A DNA stretch of 64,000 nucleotides from Enterobacterales bacterium (GTDB lineage: Bacteria; Pseudomonadota; Gammaproteobacteria; Enterobacterales; Enterobacteriaceae): the NCBI GenBank assembly GCA_015655145.1, contig JAATFO010000024.1, positions 1 through 64,000 of the forward strand, written 5' to 3'. Below are positions 31,343 to 40,450 of this stretch, one piece after another. Within the stretch, counting starts at the first letter, position 1, and every line of letters starts with the position of its first letter. The position numbers and the translations under genes are program-made. The notes below the pieces were generated by a model. It saw only the letters and a list, made by a program, of their open reading frames with translations, did not search any database and was not told the DNA's origin.

Positions 31343-32422
31343 ATGAAAAAAGTTATTGCCTTGCTAGTGATAGCACCACTATTGGTTTCCTGCTCAAGCA
31401 ATAAAAAAGAAGATCAGTTTCACGAAGAGTGGGTAAAAGATACCAACGGTTTTGATATTCTGATGGGCCAGTTCGCCCATAATATTGAAACGACCTGGGG
31501 TATCAATGAAGTATTGATTGCCGGTCCGAAAGACTATGTAAAATACAGTGATCAATACTATACCCGTAGCCACATTAACTTTGATGCCGGGACCATTACC
31601 ATCGAAACCATTTCAGGGACCGATCCAATGGCCAGCCTGCGCCAGGCGATTGTGACAACCCTGTTGATCGGCGATGATCCCGGCAATGCCGACCTCTATT
31701 CCGATGTCAATGATATTCAAATCAGTAAAGAGCCATTGCTGTATGGCCAGGTGCTGGATAACACCGGGCAGCCCATTCGCTGGCAAGGTCGGGCGGCTAA
31801 CTTTGCTGATTACCTGATCCAGAACCGGCTGCAAAGACGGGTTTCCGGTTTGCATGTCATTTGGTCGGTAAGCATTCCCATGGTGCCAAATCACCTCGAT
31901 AAACGTGCGCATAAATATCTGCCCATCGTCCGCAAAGCCGCAGAGAAATATGGCGTTGATCAATCACTAATTCTTGCCATCATGCAGATCGAATCGAGCT
32001 TTAACCCGTATGCAGTGAGCAATGCCGATGCGCTGGGACTGATGCAAGTAGTACAACATAGCGCGGGGGTTGATGTATTCCGCATGAAAGGGAAATGGGG
32101 GAAACCCAGCCGCAGCTACCTGTTCGATCCGGAAAACAATATCGATACCGGTACCGCTTACCTGTCGCTTTTGCAGGATAACTATCTGGTTGGGATTGCT
32201 AACCCAAACTCACGCCGCTATGCGGTGATTACCGCTTATAACGGCGGGGCAGGCAGTGTGTTGCGTACTTTCTCCAGCGATAAGAACAAGGCTTTTTCCT
32301 TGATCAATGCCATGTCGCCTGATCAGGTCTACGACACCCTGACTCACGATCATCCGTCCGCTGAGTCCCGTCGCTATCTCTACAAAGTAAGCAATGCTCA
32401 GCGTGGCTATCACCGTTATTAA
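31343..32422 (+). CDS. mltC: membrane-bound lytic murein transglycosylase C
   Basis: Outer-membrane lipoprotein that cleaves peptidoglycan glycan strands with anhydromuramyl formation. It has 359 residues. The lipobox LLVSC ends with the lipidated Cys at residue 16, followed by an N-terminal DUF3393 domain. The lysozyme-like goose-type domain begins near residue 190, with the catalytic Glu in [14 protein letters not shown] and the ALGLMQV and [11 protein letters not shown] motifs. E. coli has nupG next; here an accessory operon follows. Confidence 0.96.
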   Translation: MKKVIALLVIAPLLVSCSSNKKEDQFHEEWVKDTNGFDILMGQFAHNIETTWGINEVLIAGPKDYVKYSDQYYTRSHINFDAGTITIETISGTDPMASLRQAIVTTLLIGDDPGNADLYSDVNDIQISKEPLLYGQVLDNTGQPIRWQGRAANFADYLIQNRLQRRVSGLHVIWSVSIPMVPNHLDKRAHKYLPIVRKAAEKYGVDQSLILAIMQIESSFNPYAVSNADALGLMQVVQHSAGVDVFRMKGKWGKPSRSYLFDPENNIDTGTAYLSLLQDNYLVGIANPNSRRYAVITAYNGGAGSVLRTFSSDKNKAFSLINAMSPDQVYDTLTHDHPSAESRRYLYKVSNAQRGYHRY

Positions 32423-32436
32423 GCCTGATGCACGCC

Positions 32437-32463
32437 GGCCCCACATGTGACACATGCGGGGCC
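32437..32463. terminator. hairpin after mltC
   Basis: GGCCCCACATGTG and CACATGCGGGGCC form a 13-bp stem with one mismatch, 14 bases after the mltC stop. No T-run. Lies in the convergent gap with the next operon, so it could serve both. Confidence 0.55.
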
Positions 32464-32557
32464 TGAATAGCGGGCAATAATTCGGCTGATGCGTCCCTCA
32501 GATGTGGGAGATAACCGGACAACCATGGCCGCCGGCGTCATTGCTGACGCCATAATT

Positions 32558-33388
32558 TTAACGATGGATATTTTTGAATTGTGCCGTTGTTTTGGTCAGG
32601 GCGACTTCGGTCGGCAAACGTTCCATTGAACTGGCGCCATAGAATCCATCGCACAGCGGGCAGTGATCCAAAATATATTGCGCATCTTCCGGTGATGAAA
32701 TAGGCCCGCCATGACAAAGGACGATCACATCATCACGTACCTTTTTCGCAGACTGCGCCCATTCATTAATCAGTGGCACACAATCAGCTAACGTCAATGC
32801 GGTTTCCGCACCAATATTGCCGCCAGTGGTTAACCCCATGTGTGGCACAATGATATCCGCGCCAGCCTCAGTCATGGCTATCGCATCCGCCGCACTGAAG
32901 ACATATGGCGTGGTGAGCATGTCTTTCTGATGGGCCAGAGCAATCATCTCCACCTCCAGAGCGAAACCCATGCCCGTCTCTTCGAGGTTGGCGCGGAAAT
33001 TGCCATCAATTAACCCAACCGTGGGGAAATTCTGCACACCGGAAAATCCCAGCGCTTTCAGGTCATCAAGAAATTTATCAAACTGGCAGAAGGGATCGGT
33101 ACCATTAACACCAGCCAGAACCGGTGTCTTTTTCACGACTGGCAACACCTCTTTCGCCATGTCAACCACGATTTCATTGGCATTGCCATAAGCCAGTAAG
33201 CCCGCAAGGGAACCGCGTCCCGCCATACGGTAGCGCCCTGAGTTATAAATCACAATCAGATCAATTCCCCCGGCCTCTTCACATTTTGCGGAAAGTCCGG
33301 TGCCGGCGCCGCCCCCGATGATCGGTTCACGGCGCGCAATCATGGCGCGAAATCGGCTTAATATCGCTTGTCGGCTAAATGCAGACAT
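32558..33388 (-). CDS. phosphoenolpyruvate hydrolase-like TIM-barrel protein
   Basis: 276-residue protein of the PEP-hydrolase-like TIM-barrel family (also called IGPS-like). The barrel starts with [45 protein letters not shown] and the C-terminal [18 protein letters not shown] and [13 protein letters not shown] are typical. The reaction of these proteins is not firmly established. It follows the Tm-1-like gene by only two bases, so the pair is one operon. Plant and fungal Tm-1-type proteins carry both domains in one chain (UPF0261 first, TIM barrel second), the same order as here, which argues that the two products work as one complex. Confidence 0.85.
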   Translation of the reverse strand: MSAFSRQAILSRFRAMIARREPIIGGGAGTGLSAKCEEAGGIDLIVIYNSGRYRMAGRGSLAGLLAYGNANEIVVDMAKEVLPVVKKTPVLAGVNGTDPFCQFDKFLDDLKALGFSGVQNFPTVGLIDGNFRANLEETGMGFALEVEMIALAHQKDMLTTPYVFSAADAIAMTEAGADIIVPHMGLTTGGNIGAETALTLADCVPLINEWAQSAKKVRDDVIVLCHGGPISSPEDAQYILDHCPLCDGFYGASSMERLPTEVALTKTTAQFKNIHR

Positions 33389-33390
33389 GA

Positions 33391-34617
33391 TTAGTACTCC
33401 CTGGTGTTGATACGACGAAAAGCAGCCACGGCTGCCTCAGCAAATAAAGGATCATTAATGTTATAGGGTAAGTAGATAATTTTGCGTTGATCATTTTGTA
33501 ATAGTGCGCTTTCCAGCGTAGTGATAAACGCCTGATCAGCTTCAGGAGACCAGAACGGTTGGCCTGGCGCATCAAGCGCGGAGAACCCACCTTGCGGGAT
33601 CAAAAAACGTACCTCGCCATTACAGCGATTAAGTTTATCGGCAATCCATTTTGCCATTGCCACATTTTCCTCTGGCGTGGTGCGCATCAAGGTTATTTGT
33701 GCATTGTGGTGGTAAAATAACCGGCTGGCGTATTTCACCGGTATCGTGGCAGGATGACCAAAATTGACCATATCCAGTGCGCCGCAAGAGACGACATAAG
33801 GGAGTTGCGCCCGGGCAATGGCATCAAAGCGATCTTCACCACAGGCAAGAATCCCGCCCGCCAGTAAATCACAGACTTCGGTGGTGGTGATATCAAGTAC
33901 CCCTGACAGCATACCGCTATCCACCAGCTTCTCCATCGCCCGGCCACCACTGCCGGTGGCATGAAATACCAGACAGTCATAATCCGTTTCCAGTAGCTGG
34001 CTTATCGCATGAATACACGGTGTAGTAACGCCGAACATGGTCAAACCAAGGGCAGGTTTATCAACCACATGGTCTTCTGACTGAAACAATACCGCCCCGG
34101 CAATCTGGTGCGCCGCATTACCCAGCACCCGCCGGGAAATACGGTTCAGCCCCGCCACATCGGTAACGGAATAAAGCATGGCAATATCGCTGGCGCCGAT
34201 ATAACCGGAAATGTCGCCAGACGCCATGGTCGATACCACCAACTTCGGTAAGCCCACAGGTAAAGCCTGCATCGCGGGCGTAATCAGCGCCGTTCCACCC
34301 GATCCGCCCAATCCGATAATCGCCGCAACATCATCACGGCTACTGAGAAAAATTTTAAATGCCATGGCCATGGCATCAATCGATTTACCACGGTCGCCAC
34401 AAAATACCGCGCTGGCACCTTGCGGATGAAAAGCCGCCACGTCATCTGGGGAAATATCTGCGCAAGAATCGCCATTAAGTTTCTGTGTTGACAGGTCAAC
34501 TGTCTTAACAGGTACCCCGGTGTTGGCAATCAAATCACGCACATAATATAGTTCAATTCCTTTAGTATCTGCCGTAGCAACAGCATAGATGAAACCTGTT
34601 ATCTCTTTCATTTTCAT
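33391..34617 (-). CDS. Tm-1-like ATP-binding (UPF0261) protein
   Basis: 408-residue UPF0261/Tm-1-like protein. Start taken at ATG 34617, eight bases after AGGA; GTG 34620 or the internal ATG at 34611 are alternatives. It has two Rossmann-like halves: [21 protein letters not shown] at the start, [34 protein letters not shown] in the middle, and [17 protein letters not shown] plus [10 protein letters not shown] in the second half. Tomato Tm-1 uses this domain to bind ATP and a viral replicase; the bacterial function is unknown. First gene of a two-gene operon, facing a TetR regulator across 279 bp that contains palindromes. Confidence 0.85.
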   Translation of the reverse strand: MKMKEITGFIYAVATADTKGIELYYVRDLIANTGVPVKTVDLSTQKLNGDSCADISPDDVAAFHPQGASAVFCGDRGKSIDAMAMAFKIFLSSRDDVAAIIGLGGSGGTALITPAMQALPVGLPKLVVSTMASGDISGYIGASDIAMLYSVTDVAGLNRISRRVLGNAAHQIAGAVLFQSEDHVVDKPALGLTMFGVTTPCIHAISQLLETDYDCLVFHATGSGGRAMEKLVDSGMLSGVLDITTTEVCDLLAGGILACGEDRFDAIARAQLPYVVSCGALDMVNFGHPATIPVKYASRLFYHHNAQITLMRTTPEENVAMAKWIADKLNRCNGEVRFLIPQGGFSALDAPGQPFWSPEADQAFITTLESALLQNDQRKIIYLPYNINDPLFAEAAVAAFRRINTREY

Positions 34618-34748
34618 CACTCAATCCTGTTATTTTAACTAATAAGGACTTGATAAACCTGAAATAAAAAGTTTTCATCCATGATAACGGGAATCGATAC
34701 CCTCTGATTGAGACAACAGTATCACTCGAAATATTCATAATGCAAGCA

Positions 34749-34768
34749 AATGAAACGATAGTCTCATT
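34749..34768. promoter_or_regulatory. candidate TetR operator in divergent gap
   Basis: AATGAAAC-gata-GTCTCATT is an inverted repeat (seven of eight positions paired) about 130 bp upstream of the Tm-1-like start and 155 bp upstream of the TetR start. Operator function inferred from position. Confidence 0.4.
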
Positions 34769-34853
34769 ATTATTTTGCAGGGACGTGATTTGCAACAAAA
34801 AAAGTTTAATAGCCAGCCAGACGGTGACTTTTGTTATAGTGCCCGATACAGAT

Positions 34854-34868
34854 GATTGCTGAGCAATC
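34854..34868. promoter_or_regulatory. second palindrome near tetR-like promoter
   Basis: GATTGC-tga-GCAATC lies just downstream of a likely extended -10 (TTGTTATAGT, 34832-34841) and about 55 bases before the regulator start. Could be an autoregulatory operator or a leader hairpin. Confidence 0.35.
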
Positions 34869-34923
34869 GAGCTAACGGATACTACATGGGGTTATTGTGG
34901 TTCAAAGGGACACTCAGGAAAGC

Positions 34924-35550
34924 ATGTCACTGACATCAACACGCGCCCGCACACGCCGGCGGTTAATTGAAATAGCAATGAAAATGTTTGATGAAGGCTC
35001 ATTCCCTTCCATCACCGAAATTGCCCAGGCAGCGCAATTATCCCGGGCAACCGCTTATCGCTATTTTCCCACCCAGAGCGCATTGGTTTCCGCAATCGTC
35101 ACGGAGACATTGAGCCCAATGAAAAATTTTCATCCAGAACAACAAGAAGCCAGCGCACGGATTGAAGAACTGTTTACCTTCGCCTTTCCTCGCATGCTGC
35201 AACACGAAGGCACCTTACGGGCAGCCTTGCACTTATCGTTGACGCAATGGGCGCAATCGCAATCAGAAGAGACGATACCCGAGAAAGAAAAATTGGTGCG
35301 GGGGAACCGTAAGCAGTTGCTACAGACTGTAGTTGCGCCGTTGGCCAATGAGCTACCGCCCGCGCTACTACAGCGCGTCATTTACGCGCTCTCGCTGGTG
35401 TATGGCTCAGAAATCTTTCTGGTGATGAAGGATATCTGGGGATGCGACAACCAAACATTGCAAGATGTCGCCAGGTGGATGGCCAGGGCGATTGTGCGCC
35501 AGGCGCGGGAAGACGCCAAAACTGAGCATGATGAAGAGTCATCGCGCTGA
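34924..35550 (+). CDS. TetR/AcrR family transcriptional regulator
   Basis: TetR-type regulator of 208 residues from ATG 34924, chosen because AGGAA precedes it by four bases; a GTG at 34897 would add nine residues. DNA-binding domain at residues about 12-58: RRRLIEIAMKMFDEGSF, then the helix-turn-helix ITEIAQAAQLSRATAYRYFPTQSALV. The C-terminal ligand domain is not recognisable. Divergent from the Tm-1/PEP-hydrolase operon, which is its likely target. Convergent with speC. Confidence 0.88.
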   Translation: MSLTSTRARTRRRLIEIAMKMFDEGSFPSITEIAQAAQLSRATAYRYFPTQSALVSAIVTETLSPMKNFHPEQQEASARIEELFTFAFPRMLQHEGTLRAALHLSLTQWAQSQSEETIPEKEKLVRGNRKQLLQTVVAPLANELPPALLQRVIYALSLVYGSEIFLVMKDIWGCDNQTLQDVARWMARAIVRQAREDAKTEHDEESSR

Positions 35551-35562
35551 TCCTCCAGCGCG
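35543..35562. terminator. hairpin between tetR-like gene and speC
   Basis: CGCGCT-gatcctcc-AGCGCG overlaps the regulator stop codon and ends eight bases before the speC stop. Short stem, no T-run. Confidence 0.3.
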
Positions 35563-35569
35563 TCGGCTC

Positions 35570-37714
35570 CTATGCACTGATGACGTAGCCAGATAAGCGT
35601 TTCACGCCATGCTCATCAGTTTCAGTGTATACTCCCTGCAATTCCGGTGAGAAGCCAGGCAGTAAATTTAGGCCTTCTTCCAGCGCGAGAAAATAGCGCT
35701 GTGCCGCGCCTCCCCAGACCTCGCCGGGAACCACACAAAGCACGCCGGGCGGGTACGGCAGCGCCCCTTCCGCGGCGATACGCCCTTCCGCTTTAGCGAT
35801 TGGCACCAGTTCAACCTCCCCGCGAATAAACGCAATGTTGGCATCCTGTGGATTCATTGCCACCTGCGGCAAACTTTCCTGTCGGAACATCGCCTTTTGC
35901 AAATCTTTGACGCCATAACTGACATACAAGTCATGCATCTCCTGGCATAACCGGTGTAACGTGTAGCCTTCATAGCGCTGCGCATTTTTGCGGTAAATGG
36001 TCGGCAATACATCACACAATAAGGCATTTTCCTGCATATGCTGTTCAAACTGCCTGAGCATCGCCACCAAATGCGCCATTTTTTCCGCACTTTCCGCGGG
36101 TGTCAGCAGAAACAAAATCGAATTAAGATCACACTTCTCTGGCACGATCCCCTGTTCACGCAGGTAATTGGCCAGAATCGTGGCCGGAATACCGAACGCG
36201 GCATATTCGCCATTGGCGGCATTGATACCCGGCGTGGTGAGCAATAATTTGCAGGGATCGATCAGATACTGATCCTGCGCATAACCGGCAAAGCCATGCC
36301 ATTGCGCGCCAGGGGCGAAACTAAAATAACGGGCATCATCCGCGATCACGGCAGATGGCGCATCCTGCCAGGGTTTGCCGTCCACCGTATCCGGTAAAAA
36401 CGGTTTGATCATATTACACTGCGCCAGAATCGCTTTGCGCGCCTCAATCCCCAGTAACACACACTCATGCCACAACCGACGCCCGGCCTCACCCTGGTGC
36501 ATTTTCGCATTGACATCCAGCGCCGCAAACAAAGGATAAAACGGACTGGTCGACGCATGTAACATAAAGGCATTATTGAGCCGTTTATGGCTACAAAAGC
36601 GCTTCTGACCACGAATATGGTTATCTTTTTTATGAATTTGCGAGGTTTGGGAAAAACCGGCTTGCTGTTTATGTACCGACTGGGTAACAAAAATGCCGGG
36701 ATCGTTTTCGTTGAGATCCAGCAACAGCGGTGAACAAGCCTGCATGACCGGAATAAACTGCTCATAGCCCACCCAGGCGGAATCAAATAAGATGTAATCA
36801 CAGAGGTGACCGATGCGGTCAATCACCTGACGCGCGTTGTAAACCGTACCGTCATAGGTGCCAAGCTGGATCACCGCCAGGCGAAACGGTCGTGCTTCAT
36901 GCATACGCTCCGGCGCCACCGCTTTGATCTGCTTGCGCAGATAACGCTCATCAAAACAAAGCGCATCAATACCGCCAATAAAGCCAAACGGGTTACGCGC
37001 GGTTTCCAGATAAACCGGGGTGGCGCCAGCCTGAATCAGCGCACCATGATGGTTGGACTTATGGTTGTTACGGTCAAACAACACCAGGTCGCCCCGCGTC
37101 AGCAACGCATTAGTGACCACTTTATTGGCGCCGGAGGTGCCATTTAACACAAAATAGGTCTTATCGGCATTGAACACTTTTGCCGCAAATTTCTGCGCAT
37201 GTTTTGCCGAACCTTCATGAATCAACAGGTCACCAAGCTTAACATCAGCATTGCACATATCTGAGCGAAAAACATTTTCGCCATAAAAATCATAAAATTG
37301 CCGACCTGCCGGATGCTTTTTAAAAAACGCGCCACCCTGGTGCCCGGGACAGGCGAAGGTACTGTTATTCATCGCAACATATTTAGTCAGCGTATCAAAA
37401 AACGGCGGTAACAAATCAGCTTCATACGCGGCGGCCGCAGTTTCCAGTTGAGCCGTGTCGGCGGCACTATCCGCCAAAACCCCGGTCACTGACGGTAATT
37501 CCGCGCGATCACTGTCTGGATCCAGCACGATGAATACGGGCAAGTTAAAACCAGTATGGCGCAATAACGCCAGCACACCACTACGCGAATCCGCCACGGA
37601 GACGACAACCGCCGCCACATCAGTAAAATCAGTATTATCCAGCGTCACAACATCACGCGTGGTGTTCAGGTGTGTCGCAATAGCGACACTGGCAGCAATT
37701 TTTAATCGTGTCAT
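35570..37714 (-). CDS. speC: constitutive ornithine decarboxylase
   Basis: PLP-dependent decarboxylation of ornithine to putrescine. It has 714 residues (E. coli SpeC 711), with high identity throughout. N-terminal wing domain (1-100), PLP domain with the Schiff-base Lys349 in QSVHKQQAGFS, the ALIQAG and LGTYDGTVYN segments, and the C-terminal GALPYPPGVLCVVPGE. Identified as speC rather than an inducible speF by its position downstream of mltC and by the absence of an adjacent potE antiporter gene. Together with SpeA/SpeB it gives two routes to putrescine. Confidence 0.95.
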   Translation of the reverse strand: MTRLKIAASVAIATHLNTTRDVVTLDNTDFTDVAAVVVSVADSRSGVLALLRHTGFNLPVFIVLDPDSDRAELPSVTGVLADSAADTAQLETAAAAYEADLLPPFFDTLTKYVAMNNSTFACPGHQGGAFFKKHPAGRQFYDFYGENVFRSDMCNADVKLGDLLIHEGSAKHAQKFAAKVFNADKTYFVLNGTSGANKVVTNALLTRGDLVLFDRNNHKSNHHGALIQAGATPVYLETARNPFGFIGGIDALCFDERYLRKQIKAVAPERMHEARPFRLAVIQLGTYDGTVYNARQVIDRIGHLCDYILFDSAWVGYEQFIPVMQACSPLLLDLNENDPGIFVTQSVHKQQAGFSQTSQIHKKDNHIRGQKRFCSHKRLNNAFMLHASTSPFYPLFAALDVNAKMHQGEAGRRLWHECVLLGIEARKAILAQCNMIKPFLPDTVDGKPWQDAPSAVIADDARYFSFAPGAQWHGFAGYAQDQYLIDPCKLLLTTPGINAANGEYAAFGIPATILANYLREQGIVPEKCDLNSILFLLTPAESAEKMAHLVAMLRQFEQHMQENALLCDVLPTIYRKNAQRYEGYTLHRLCQEMHDLYVSYGVKDLQKAMFRQESLPQVAMNPQDANIAFIRGEVELVPIAKAEGRIAAEGALPYPPGVLCVVPGEVWGGAAQRYFLALEEGLNLLPGFSPELQGVYTETDEHGVKRLSGYVISA

Positions 37715-38207
37715 AACACAAATCCCCAGCGGTCAAGGATGAGTGAGTGCCAAAGGCACAACAATAGGAAGCAACTTCCCGGCGAAAGGGTGTCAGGATG
37801 GAACGTAACAGAATAAATTCCAGCTTCGACCGATAGACATCAGTAAAACCAGAGAATGTCTGTTTTTACTCATGCCCAACAGCAAGCTTCAGATGGCCTC
37901 ACCGCATGGTGAGAAACGGCGGCAAACAGGAAGTGTTGGAGCATGATCGCGCGCAAAGCACCATACAAAGATGGCGGGAACAAGTGCGCTTGTGCAGCAT
38001 TGAACCAGGCATGGCGGCGACCTCAGTGAATAAACCATCATATGGCAGTAAAATCTGCGCAATAATGTCACTTTTTAGCGGTGGGTACAACCCGCAAAAG
38101 TGAATTAATTATTCGAGCGATAAAAAAACAACATGTTGTTTTATATTGTTTTTTATCAAAAGGTAAAATTAAAATCGTTTTATTATCTGCACGTTATGTT
38201 TCGTGGT
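37715..38207. other. speC upstream region / unassigned
   Basis: A 493-bp gap with no convincing gene. It contains the speC leader with small hairpins (GTGCC-aaa-GGCAC at 37747-37759 and CTCACC-gcat-GGTGAG at 37898-37913). Toward 38100-38200 it becomes strongly AT-rich and includes the palindrome described separately. Confidence 0.55.
38118..38142 (-). terminator. AT-rich palindrome, probable end of the LuxCE-like operon
   Basis: AAAACAACATGTTGTTTT (38125-38142) is a perfect 18-bp palindrome; on the minus strand it is followed by TTTATC. It lies 65 bases past the stop of the acetyltransferase gene. Terminator by position; it might instead be a protein-binding site. Confidence 0.45.
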
Positions 38208-39161
38208 TTACTTCCCCCTCTCATCGTCCTGCTTTCCTTCCGCTATGGAGGCTGAACTGTTCATCATGGCAAGGTCAGCAAGCACGTCTGCATAAATATT
38301 CTCTGCCAGCGGGCTGGATAACGTCAGCCGCGAGTGACAATGACAGGAAATATTTCGTTGCATAAGCCAGTGCCAGTTTCCGTCTGATGTCAGCATCAGT
38401 CCGGTGTTTAAATAACCGCAGGCACGCAAGCGCGCGACACGGTGATACAATTGATCGTCCAGCGCCAGTCCCAGCCAGCCAATCTGCCTATCGGGTAATG
38501 CGATCACTTCATCAATATTGTCTACGGTCAGACAATGACCACGAAGATTCACAAATGACGCCATCGGCACATCAAGGTGACGAGTCTGATGGCCAAACTG
38601 CCGCCGTAACATCCTTAACCATATGGGTTGGTCGTCCGGCCAGTGATATATCGGCAGCGCACAAGAGCGCAGAGGCAAGCAACCGAGAACAATACTTTCC
38701 GGTTCCGCGTAACCAAAAGGAGAACTGACGTAATCCAGTAACAATCCGGTAGTATAAAACCCCATAATCTGCGCCAGCCTTTGGCTTATCGGGTGTGAGG
38801 AGACTTGTTTGATCAACAATCCCCGCAGATTAAGGCGGCGAGCATAATCGCACAGATAACCGCCCAGCCGGGTAGCCACGCCCTGGTTACGCGCCGCCGG
38901 ATGCACCGCAACCATGGCTAACTCAGCCACATCAGCCTGTGGAGAGTCACAACGCAACAACGCATGGCCGACAATGTTGCCATTGTGTATCGCCACGACA
39001 GAATGCCAGTGCCCGGAGAGATTTTGGCCGCAAATCTGTGAGGGGAGATAAATTTCCGCATACGTGTAGTGTTCACCGTAGACCGCCATAAACAAATCGC
39101 TGATCCCTTGTGCGTCATCAGGCTGAAAGCGCCTTACCTCTATCTGGGAGGATAATTTCAT
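38208..39161 (-). CDS. GNAT acetyltransferase with unknown C-terminal half
   Basis: 317 residues. The first about 150 form a GNAT N-acetyltransferase domain: IEVRRFQPDDAQGISDLF at the start, the acetyl-CoA loop RNQGVATRLG at 91-100, and SHPISQRLAQIMGF as the closing motif. The second half (about 165-300; LPIYHWPDDQ, IGWLGLALDDQLYHRVARLRACGYL) is not a family I recognise and could be a second, degenerate acyltransferase-like domain. Its start overlaps the stop of the upstream adenylate-forming gene by four bases, so it is the last gene of the five-gene operon. It may acylate or acetylate an amine produced by the pathway. The substrate is unknown. Confidence 0.8.
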   Translation of the reverse strand: MKLSSQIEVRRFQPDDAQGISDLFMAVYGEHYTYAEIYLPSQICGQNLSGHWHSVVAIHNGNIVGHALLRCDSPQADVAELAMVAVHPAARNQGVATRLGGYLCDYARRLNLRGLLIKQVSSHPISQRLAQIMGFYTTGLLLDYVSSPFGYAEPESIVLGCLPLRSCALPIYHWPDDQPIWLRMLRRQFGHQTRHLDVPMASFVNLRGHCLTVDNIDEVIALPDRQIGWLGLALDDQLYHRVARLRACGYLNTGLMLTSDGNWHWLMQRNISCHCHSRLTLSSPLAENIYADVLADLAMMNSSASIAEGKQDDERGK

Positions 39162-40423
39162 GACGCTTTTTCTCCCGGCTGATATTGCCGCAGGTCGACC
39201 ACCCGTAGCAGTTTTCCGGTACGCGGATTCAACGCCAGCTCACCAGGATCACACCAGTGACAATCGATAATCAATTGTCCCGAATCCTGTAATTCGCCCA
39301 GCGCCGGACATTGTTGCACCAGATTTTCGATGAGCACCAGTTCAAGATCCGCTGCCCGCGGACGCGCCAGTCTGATGGTCAGTATGTTGGTCGCATTCAG
39401 ATAATCAATCACCATCTGCCAGCGACAGGCGCCAAACGTCGCAACAATGGTGCGATCAATGTCGTCCGGAAATAACGATGCATAACCAAGACGAATCCGG
39501 TGTCCCAGACTACTGCGTCCCAGCAGGGTAAATTTACGTTGTGGACAACCCTCATCTTCAACCCAGGCCGCCTGGTCACCGACGGGATAACGAATTAACG
39601 GCATCAACTTTCGTTGCAGATTCGTCACCACCAGCATACCTGGGCGATTACACTGCGTAATGGATTCTCCCGTGCTTTCGTCAACGATCTCAACCCGCGT
39701 TTCGCGTTCAAAGCAACGATGCTCACCAGCCTGACAATCCGGGGTACTGGCGCCGATCAGGCCAGCATCAACACTGGCACAACCAATTGACGCACACCGC
39801 ACATTGGGAAAAACCGAGTAAAGCAGCGCCAGTTGGTCGTCAAACAGGCTTTCGCTGCCGTATAACAACCTGTCGATTTGCGGCAAACACTCGCCATGCT
39901 CAGCAAGCCATGCGGCGAACTGCAGCAGCCTGCCCGGCACCCCGACAATAACGTTTATGCCATAGGCGCGCAGTCCGGCCAGAACCCCGGGGAAAGCGCA
40001 CTGGCCGGAAAAAGGAAACTCGCACACCGGAATATTGATATGCGCAATAGCGCCATGGATAAATAACAGACTGGCGTAAAGATCGCCGCAGAAAAACAGA
40101 TTGGCGATACGATCGCCAGGCTTAAGTAACGTACTCAGCCCGCGGCCAAAAGCGCTAACAAAATTCCGCCATTCTTCCCGTGTGTAAACAGATATTTTAC
40201 CGCTCCCGGTCGTCCCGCCGGTTTTAAAAATGAGGCCATCATCCAGCGGACCCGACAACACATCCCAACCATCCAGGCCATGTTCCATGCGCCAGTACGC
40301 CGCAGGATCAATCAGTGGCAAGTCAGTTAACTGCCAGCCATGCTCAGGCAACGCCTGGTAATGTCGGGCATAAAAAGGCGAGCGTTTCCGCGTCCAGGCA
40401 ACCAGTTCATCCAGTGTCAACAT
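39158..40423 (-). CDS. PaaK/LuxE-like adenylate-forming enzyme
   Basis: 421-residue member of the phenylacetate-CoA ligase / acyl-protein synthetase superfamily. P-loop-like ATP motif TGGTTGSGK at residues 68-76, RYPVGDQAAWV near residue 276 (the usual R-Y-x-[VI]-G-D motif) and a GRSSLGHRIRLG C-terminal-lid segment. It would activate a carboxylic acid as an adenylate and pass it to CoA, a thiol or a protein. It follows the LuxC-like fusion by 27 bases and overlaps the GNAT gene by four. Whether it makes a CoA thioester or loads a carrier cannot be read from the sequence. Confidence 0.8.
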   Translation of the reverse strand: MLTLDELVAWTRKRSPFYARHYQALPEHGWQLTDLPLIDPAAYWRMEHGLDGWDVLSGPLDDGLIFKTGGTTGSGKISVYTREEWRNFVSAFGRGLSTLLKPGDRIANLFFCGDLYASLLFIHGAIAHINIPVCEFPFSGQCAFPGVLAGLRAYGINVIVGVPGRLLQFAAWLAEHGECLPQIDRLLYGSESLFDDQLALLYSVFPNVRCASIGCASVDAGLIGASTPDCQAGEHRCFERETRVEIVDESTGESITQCNRPGMLVVTNLQRKLMPLIRYPVGDQAAWVEDEGCPQRKFTLLGRSSLGHRIRLGYASLFPDDIDRTIVATFGACRWQMVIDYLNATNILTIRLARPRAADLELVLIENLVQQCPALGELQDSGQLIIDCHWCDPGELALNPRTGKLLRVVDLRQYQPGEKAS

Positions 40424-40450
40424 GGGGTATCCTTTCCCTCAATCGTTACG

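Noticed and set aside
35570-37714. Inducible ornithine decarboxylase (speF) or lysine decarboxylase
   Set aside because: The sequence follows SpeC closely, there is no adjacent potE or cadB antiporter, and the location after mltC is that of speC.
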